Assembly (NCBI GenBank): GCA_021767845.1
Contig: JAASSQ010000080.1
Span: 1-11,646 of the forward strand
Reading direction: 5' to 3'
Length of the DNA: 11,646 nt
From: Roseovarius sp.
GTDB lineage: Bacteria; Pseudomonadota; Alphaproteobacteria; Rhodobacterales; Rhodobacteraceae
Below the pieces are notes generated by a model. The model made no database searches. It saw only the letters and a program-made list of their open reading frames with translations, and was not told where the DNA came from. Below, piece after piece: positions 7,798 to 11,646 of the stretch. The position numbers and the translations under genes were made by a program. The number at the start of each line of letters is the position of its first letter. Within the stretch, counting starts at the first letter, position 1.

Positions 7798-9063
7798 TCA
7801 CAACCATTCAGGGATGGTATCGCGATTTATGATCTCGTCAAAGGTCGGGCGCTCCCGGATGACGGCGAATTGATGCCCATGCACCAGAACCTCGGGGATC
7901 AGCGGGCGGGTATTGTATTCGCTCGACATCACCGCGCCATAGGCCCCCGCGCTGCGAAACGCCACCAGATCGCCCTCGGCCAGCGGCGGCAGCATCCGGC
8001 CCTTGGCAAAGGTGTCGCCCGATTCGCAGACCGGGCCGACCACGTCGAACGGCGCCTGCTCGGTGCCGGGGGCGGGTTCCTTCAGCGGCACGATGTCATG
8101 ATGCGCCTCGTACATCGCCGGGCGGATCAGGTCGTTCATCGCCGCGTCGAGGATCAGGAAATCGCGCCCCTCCCCCGATTTCACGTAGATGACCTTGCTT
8201 ACAAGGATACCGGCATTCCCGGCCACCAGCCGCCCCGGCTCGATCTCGATCTCGCAGCCCAGGTGCCCCAGCGTCTCGCGGATCAGCTGGCCGTATTCGG
8301 TCGGCAGAGGCGGCGCCTCGTTCGAGCGGGTATAGGGAATGCCCAGGCCCCCGCCCAGGTCCAGCCGCCGGATGTCATGCCCGTCCGCGCGCAGCACCTC
8401 GGTCAGCTCGGCCACCTTTTCATAGGCCAGACGGAATGGCTCCAGTTCGGTCAGCTGGCTGCCGATATGCACGTCGATCCCGATCACCTCCAGCCCCGGC
8501 AGGGCCGCGGCCTCGGCATAGACCTCGCGGGCGCGCGAGATCGGGATGCCGAACTTGTTCTCGCTCTTGCCCGTGGCGATCTTGGCATGGGTCTTGGCAT
8601 CCACATCGGGGTTGACGCGCACGGTGATCGGCGCGGTCGTGCCCAGCGCAACCGCCACCTCGCTCAGCGCCACCATCTCGGGTTCGGATTCCACGTTGAA
8701 CTGCCGGATGCCCCCTTCCAGCGCCAGCCGCATTTCCGCGCGGGTCTTGCCGACGCCGGAAAAGACGATGCGGTCGCCCGGCACGCCCGCCGCCTTCGCC
8801 CGCGCGTATTCGCCGCCCGAGACCACGTCCATCCCCGCGCCAAGATCGGCCAGCGTCTTCAATATCGCCTGGTTGCTCGCCGCCTTCATGGCATAGCACA
8901 CCAGATGGTCCATCCCCTCCAGCGCGTCATCGAACAGCTGGAAATGCCGGGTCAGCGTCGCGGTGGAATAGCAATAGAACGGCGTGCCCACCTGCGCGGC
9001 GATCTCGGCCACCGGCACATCCTCGGCGAACAGCGCGCCGTCGCGATAAAGAAAATGATCCAT
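7798..9063 (-). CDS. lysA: Diaminopimelate decarboxylase
   Basis: A 421-residue PLP enzyme that decarboxylates meso-diaminopimelate to L-lysine, the last step of lysine synthesis, in the cytoplasm. Lys60 in CYAMKAASN is the PLP-binding lysine. HIGSQ (199-203), GGGLG (237-241) and EPGR (275-278) bind the cofactor phosphate and ring. CESGD (346-350) supplies the catalytic Cys346, and Tyr375 and Tyr383 are at the usual C-terminal positions. The residue after Lys-Ala, usually Asn (AMKAN), is Ala62 here. I choose ATG 9063 because roseobacter LysA proteins, as I remember them, begin MDHFLYRDG. The frame extends 12 codons upstream to TTG 9099 and ATG 9096, but AGGA there is too close to be a good site. 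The gene is between the ATP-grasp gene and DUF4175 on the same strand. The 93 bases upstream hold only a weak promoter candidate (TTGCCG, 17-base gap, CATATC). Confidence 0.95.
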   Translation of the reverse strand: MDHFLYRDGALFAEDVPVAEIAAQVGTPFYCYSTATLTRHFQLFDDALEGMDHLVCYAMKAASNQAILKTLADLGAGMDVVSGGEYARAKAAGVPGDRIVFSGVGKTRAEMRLALEGGIRQFNVESEPEMVALSEVAVALGTTAPITVRVNPDVDAKTHAKIATGKSENKFGIPISRAREVYAEAAALPGLEVIGIDVHIGSQLTELEPFRLAYEKVAELTEVLRADGHDIRRLDLGGGLGIPYTRSNEAPPLPTEYGQLIRETLGHLGCEIEIEPGRLVAGNAGILVSKVIYVKSGEGRDFLILDAAMNDLIRPAMYEAHHDIVPLKEPAPGTEQAPFDVVGPVCESGDTFAKGRMLPPLAEGDLVAFRSAGAYGAVMSSEYNTRPLIPEVLVHGHQFAVIRERPTFDEIINRDTIPEWL

Positions 9064-9156
9064 GCCCCGCGCCCTACGTCCAAAACCGTCCTGCATCAAT
9101 CCTAATCGCGGATATGCAACGCGTTGGCCGGTTCGGCAAGAACTGTCATCGGGCGA

Positions 9157-10344
9157 TCACTTGTCGCGGAGATTGTCTTTCGCGGACTGCTTTCGCTTCT
9201 TGCGGAGCCGTTGACCCCGTGCGGCAATGCGATCGAAAACCGGCGCGAACGCGTCGTTCAATATGCCTTTGCCCGTCGCGATCTGGTACAGCATGTGATG
9301 CGGGTTTGCGTTCGACTCGATTATCATCGGGCCGTCCTCGGTAATCGCTATATCCCACCCGATCACCCCGAATGTCGGCAGCATGGAATGCGCGTCTCTG
9401 GTCACCTCCAGAACTTCGGGCCAATGCGGGATGGTGATATCCGTGAACACCGCGCCGCTGACCGGGTGGTTTTCCAGCCGCTCCTGGTCCGGCCCGGTGC
9501 CGCGCAGGCACTGCAGGATGCGGCCCGTGCCTGAATCGAGCTCCGCCAACATGCTGCCGGGTTGCCAATAGTTGTCCGACATGGCCGAGGGCGACGGCAC
9601 CTTCCACAGCGCGTAAAGACAGGACACGCCCTCGTCATCCTGAACGGTCACGACCCTAATGCTGCCCACGGCGCGCCCGGCCACGTCGCTCAACACTCGA
9701 TGCTGCTTGACCGCGTCCTGGAACAGGAAACCGGCGGAATACTCGGCTTCGACTTGGGCCGCGAAGGCCTCAAGGTTGATGAGGTTCCCGTTGGACAGCA
9801 AAAGAGCACCGCGTTCGCGATCCAGGCTTTCGATCAGGGCCGACCCGATACTGCCCGACCCTTCCTCGGGCTTGACGAACACCGGATAGACGGCGTCTTC
9901 CGTCAGAAACGTCTCGATGTCGGCAGCGGTCCTGAGCGTTTTCATGCGTCCATAGGAACGCACGGTCGAGAAAACGGCCTGGATACGGGGCACGGAAAAC
10001 CCCAGATGCGCCATGACCGATCCGTAGAGGGCCTTGTCTCGAACGAAAGGCCGCAATCCGGTCACGGACAAGGGCGACAACCGCCGGTTCAGGCGCGCGC
10101 TGCCTTTCTCGCCGACGAAACCGGATTTCTCGGCCGGGCTGAGATCGGGCCGGTACACCCGGTTGCTGTAGTATTCATGGAAACTGAGCGGCCTTCGACC
10201 CACGCAGAGCCGAAGCATCTCGCGAAATTGCCGCATCGGGCTTACCCCGTCGGCGCGGGCCACGGTTTCGATCAGTTTCGAGGTCGGGGGCTTCGGCTTC
10301 GACGGTGCCGCCAGCAGGGCACCAGAAATCTCTGCATTGGTCAT
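9157..10344 (-). CDS. ATP-grasp enzyme, sugar-transfer-associated type
   Basis: A 395-residue protein resembling the sugar-transfer-associated ATP-grasp family (PF14397; also described as alpha-L-glutamate-ligase-related). These are predicted ATP-dependent carboxylate-amine or carboxylate-thiol ligases, mostly without known substrate. The ATP-grasp fold runs from about residue 100 to 375: FVKPEEGSGSIG (156-167) with Lys158 for ATP, FQDAVKQH (208-215), GSIRVVT (227-233) with Arg230, and GWDIAITEDGP (329-339) leading to Glu343, Asn345 and Asn347, expected to bind magnesium. An N-terminal region with EYYSNRVY (58-65) is usual for the family. The C terminus is strongly basic (RKKRKQSAK). ATG 10344 is chosen over GTG 10359 because GGAGAG precedes it. 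Codon and base composition are less GC-rich than in neighbours: in five sampled 60-base lines I counted 34-37 G+C, against 45 and 46 in one line each of lysA and DUF4175. There are no glycosyltransferase genes nearby, so the acceptor is unknown. Confidence 0.82.
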   Translation of the reverse strand: MTNAEISGALLAAPSKPKPPTSKLIETVARADGVSPMRQFREMLRLCVGRRPLSFHEYYSNRVYRPDLSPAEKSGFVGEKGSARLNRRLSPLSVTGLRPFVRDKALYGSVMAHLGFSVPRIQAVFSTVRSYGRMKTLRTAADIETFLTEDAVYPVFVKPEEGSGSIGSALIESLDRERGALLLSNGNLINLEAFAAQVEAEYSAGFLFQDAVKQHRVLSDVAGRAVGSIRVVTVQDDEGVSCLYALWKVPSPSAMSDNYWQPGSMLAELDSGTGRILQCLRGTGPDQERLENHPVSGAVFTDITIPHWPEVLEVTRDAHSMLPTFGVIGWDIAITEDGPMIIESNANPHHMLYQIATGKGILNDAFAPVFDRIAARGQRLRKKRKQSAKDNLRDK

Positions 10345-10353
10345 CTTGTCGCT

Positions 10354-10357
10354 CTCC
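10354..10357 (-). promoter_or_regulatory. Ribosome binding site deciding the ATP-grasp start
   Basis: Minus-strand GGAG (extended GGAGAG, 10357-10352) lies 7-9 bases before ATG 10344. The alternative GTG at 10359 contains this site within its first codons and has no purine-rich sequence ahead of it. Confidence 0.55.
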
Positions 10358-10384
10358 ACGTGTGACGGTCATGCACACCAGTGG

Positions 10385-10423
10385 TAGAGGCGGATTTCGT
10401 TCAAAGTTTGTCAACAATCGAAC
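10385..10423 (-). promoter_or_regulatory. Candidate promoter with overlapping inverted repeat for the ATP-grasp gene
   Basis: Minus-strand TTGACA (10414-10409) is a perfect -35 hexamer about 65 bases before the start codon. No good -10 follows: 17-18 bases on are GCCTCT and CCTCTA, so an activator or another sigma factor may be needed. A 25-base imperfect inverted repeat is centred on 10411 and covers the -35. Its outer arms are GTTC (10399-10402) and GAAC (10420-10423), and its inner arms are TTG (10408-10410) and CAA (10412-10414). A line of this region (10381-10440) has 27 G+C in 60 bases, far below the genome around it. Confidence 0.4.
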
Positions 10424-10448
10424 ATTCGCGCATCCACTATGCACGAAT
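10424..10448. repeat. 25-base inverted repeat abutting the ATP-grasp promoter palindrome
   Basis: ATTCGCGCAT (10424-10433) and ATGCACGAAT (10439-10448) are complementary over 9 of 10 positions around the loop CCACT. It starts at the base after the palindrome at 10399-10423 ends, and both share outer ends of the form nTTC...CGAAn. It lies 20 bases past the end of the DUF2834 gene, so a hairpin ending that transcript is possible, but no T-run follows on the minus strand. A second operator site is the alternative. Confidence 0.5.
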
Positions 10449-10468
10449 CGATCGCAAGGGTCGCCGGT

Positions 10469-10774
10469 TCAGCCCCGCCCCGACCTCAGGAACAGGTAAA
10501 GCGGCAGGCCACAGCTCACCCCGATGCCGAAGGTGGCCGGGATCGCGATCAGGCCCAGCCAGGCGCGGCGGGTGACACTTTCCCAGATCACCCAAACGGT
10601 CAGCGTGGCCGCCGCGATGGTCAGATCCCAGACCAGCCCGCTGGTCGCGGCATTGGCGTGCCACGCCTCGATCATGCCGCCCAGGGTCCAGCCGTGCTCG
10701 CGGAACCAGGCGATGAACCAGCTCATCGGGTGGACCGCGCCCCAGACGGCCAGCGCCAGCCAGACGTACCTCAC
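10469..10774 (-). CDS. DUF2834 small membrane protein
   Basis: A 101-residue protein with three hydrophobic segments at about residues 3-23, 46-66 and 72-96. It matches what I remember of DUF2834, a family of unknown function: HPMSWFIAWFREHGW near the start, WHANAATSGLVWDLTIAA in the middle, and AIPATFGIGVSCGLPLYLFLR at the end. It is expected in the inner membrane. It begins with GTG at 10774, overlapping the lipoprotein stop by four bases (GTGA), so translation is probably coupled. It is the last gene of the overlapping argH-lipoprotein-DUF2834 unit; the next gene on this strand starts 125 bases further on. No catalytic residues can be named. Confidence 0.85.
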   Translation of the reverse strand: MRYVWLALAVWGAVHPMSWFIAWFREHGWTLGGMIEAWHANAATSGLVWDLTIAAATLTVWVIWESVTRRAWLGLIAIPATFGIGVSCGLPLYLFLRSGRG

Positions 10775-10950
10775 AGCGACGCCCCAACATCCACGCGGAT
10801 ATTGCCGCTCACGACGCGCGTGCCCACGGTGCCGTTGACACCGCGCTCACCCACGCCGACCGTGGCCTTGGCCGTGGGCCGGATCGGCTCGCCATCGGCG
10901 CCACAGCCCGCCAGGGCCGCCAGCGCCAGTATCCCAAGCACCCGTGTCAT
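10771..10950 (-). CDS. Small lipoprotein of unknown function
   Basis: A 59-residue predicted lipoprotein. A short signal peptide (MTRVLGILALAALAGC) ends in the lipobox LAGC, with Cys16 as the expected lipidated residue. The following GADG carries Asp18 rather than Asp at position +2 directly after Cys, so outer-membrane sorting is possible but not certain. The mature part of about 44 residues is rich in Gly and Val (VGVGERGVNGTVGTRVVSGNIRVDVG) and may form strands. ATG 10950 overlaps the argH stop as ATGA, with AAGGAG eight bases upstream; a longer start at 10968 (MEGDAG) would put extra acidic residues before the signal peptide and is unlikely. It overlaps the DUF2834 gene at its end. No function can be assigned. 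Confidence 0.82.
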   Translation of the reverse strand: MTRVLGILALAALAGCGADGEPIRPTAKATVGVGERGVNGTVGTRVVSGNIRVDVGASL

Positions 10951-11646
10951 TCCAGCATCTCCTTCCACCGCGCGATCTGTTCGCGCACCCGCACCGGGGC
11001 CGTGCCGCCATAGCTCGTGCGCGACGCGACCGAGTTGTGCACGCCCAGCACATCATAGACCGACGCCGTGATTTCGCCATGCACCGACTGCATCTCCCCG
11101 AGGCTCAGGTCCGGCAGGTCGCACCCCTTGCGCTCGGCCAGCGCCACAAGGCTGCCGGTCACGTGATGCGCTTCGCGGAACGGCATCCCCAGCACCCGCA
11201 CCAGCCAGTCGGCCAGGTCCGTCGCGGTGGAGAACCCGCTGCCCGCCGCCGCCTCCAGGGCGTCGCGCTGCGGGTCCATGTCGCGCACCATGCCCTCCAT
11301 CGCGGCCAGCGCCAGCATCAGGTTGTCGGCGGCGTCGAAGACCTGCTCCTTGTCCTCCTGCATGTCCTTGGAATAGGCCAAGGGCAGCCCCTTCATCACC
11401 GTCATCAGCGCCACGTTCGCCCCGAAGATCCGCCCGACCTTGGCGCGGATCAGCTCGGCGGCGTCGGGGTTCTTCTTCTGCGGCATGATGCTCGATCCGG
11501 TCGAGAACCGGTCGCTCAGCGCCACGAAGCGGAACTGCGCGCTCGACCAGATCACCAGCTCCTCGGCAAAGCGGCTCAGATGCATGGCGCAGATGCTGGC
11601 CGCGCCCAGGAATTCCAGCGCGAAATCCCGGTCGCTGACCGCATCC
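10947..11646 (-). CDS. argH: Argininosuccinate lyase, C-terminal part
   Basis: The last 232 residues of argininosuccinate lyase, which splits argininosuccinate into arginine and fumarate in the cytoplasm as the final step of arginine synthesis. The frame is open to the window edge, beginning DAVSDRDFALEFL, so the start lies outside. The superfamily signature GSSIMPQKKNPDAAE is present and contains the mobile loop with the catalytic serine. It is followed by MKGLPLAYSKDMQEDKE, a typical ArgH block, and a C-terminal helical domain ending RVREQIARWKEMLE. It is the first visible gene of the minus-strand run and overlaps the lipoprotein gene by four bases (ATGA). Nothing looks damaged. Confidence 0.96.
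   Translation of the reverse strand, partial: DAVSDRDFALEFLGAASICAMHLSRFAEELVIWSSAQFRFVALSDRFSTGSSIMPQKKNPDAAELIRAKVGRIFGANVALMTVMKGLPLAYSKDMQEDKEQVFDAADNLMLALAAMEGMVRDMDPQRDALEAAAGSGFSTATDLADWLVRVLGMPFREAHHVTGSLVALAERKGCDLPDLSLGEMQSVHGEITASVYDVLGVHNSVASRTSYGGTAPVRVREQIARWKEMLE
10959..10964 (-). promoter_or_regulatory. Ribosome binding site for the lipoprotein gene
   Basis: A full AAGGAG on the minus strand, eight bases before ATG 10950, lies inside the last argH codons. It is the strongest such site in the window and supports the short lipoprotein start, despite the argH overlap. Confidence 0.75.

Noticed and set aside
5325..7832. An 835-codon open frame on the plus strand opposite DUF4175
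   Set aside because: Its Leu/Arg/Gln/His-rich sequence is what the complement of Gln/Gly/Glu-rich codons gives. It has no start site support and the minus-strand protein matches a known family.
7366..9105. A 579-codon open frame on the plus strand opposite lysA and the DUF4175 start
   Set aside because: It crosses two real genes, is His/Arg-rich without domains, and is explained by third-position GC bias.
9117..9137. Palindrome CAACGCGTTG next to a small GCCG/CGGC hairpin after the ATP-grasp gene
   Set aside because: Short and GC-rich with no T-run. I cannot separate it from chance or call it a terminator or lysA operator.

Overview
The window looks like chromosomal DNA of a Rhodobacteraceae/Roseobacter-group alphaproteobacterium. 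It is very GC-rich, genes are tightly packed with ATGA/GTGA/TGATG overlaps, and several proteins are of types typical of that group (a TIGR02302/DUF4175 Gln/Gly-rich membrane protein, a roseobacter-like LysA beginning MDHFLY, DUF2834, and a zinc-ribbon protein divergent from ftsE). Genus and species cannot be named from the sequence alone.

Layout. (1) 1-1661, plus strand: the tail of a MAPEG-family membrane protein, a double-hairpin element, then lpd (dihydrolipoyl dehydrogenase, E3). (2) 1683-1710: a strong bidirectional hairpin separating lpd from a convergent operon. (3) 4048-1729, minus strand: ftsE, ftsX and a PlsC-type lysophospholipid acyltransferase, joined by 1- and 4-base overlaps, so division/cell-wall-hydrolase control and phospholipid synthesis are translationally coupled. 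(4) 4209-5120, plus strand: a zinc-ribbon, acidic-linker, single-membrane-span protein divergent from ftsE. (5) 11646-5139, minus strand: argH (partial), a 59-residue lipoprotein, a DUF2834 membrane protein, an ATP-grasp gene, lysA, and the long DUF4175/TIGR02302 protein.

The minus-strand run from argH to DUF4175 combines the last step of arginine synthesis, the last step of lysine synthesis (which draws on the meso-diaminopimelate also used in peptidoglycan) and small envelope proteins of unknown role. The clearest anomaly is the gene at 9157-10344, an ATP-grasp enzyme of the sugar-transfer-associated type. It has visibly lower G+C than its neighbours, lies between DUF2834 and lysA without overlapping either, and has its own AT-richer upstream region with two abutting 25-bp imperfect inverted repeats, one covering a TTGACA -35-like hexamer. 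It reads as a separately regulated, probably acquired gene and is the best candidate for new biology here. The rest is largely core genome. I see no tRNA, rRNA, CRISPR array, insertion sequence or phage gene, and no gene-free stretch over 300 bases.
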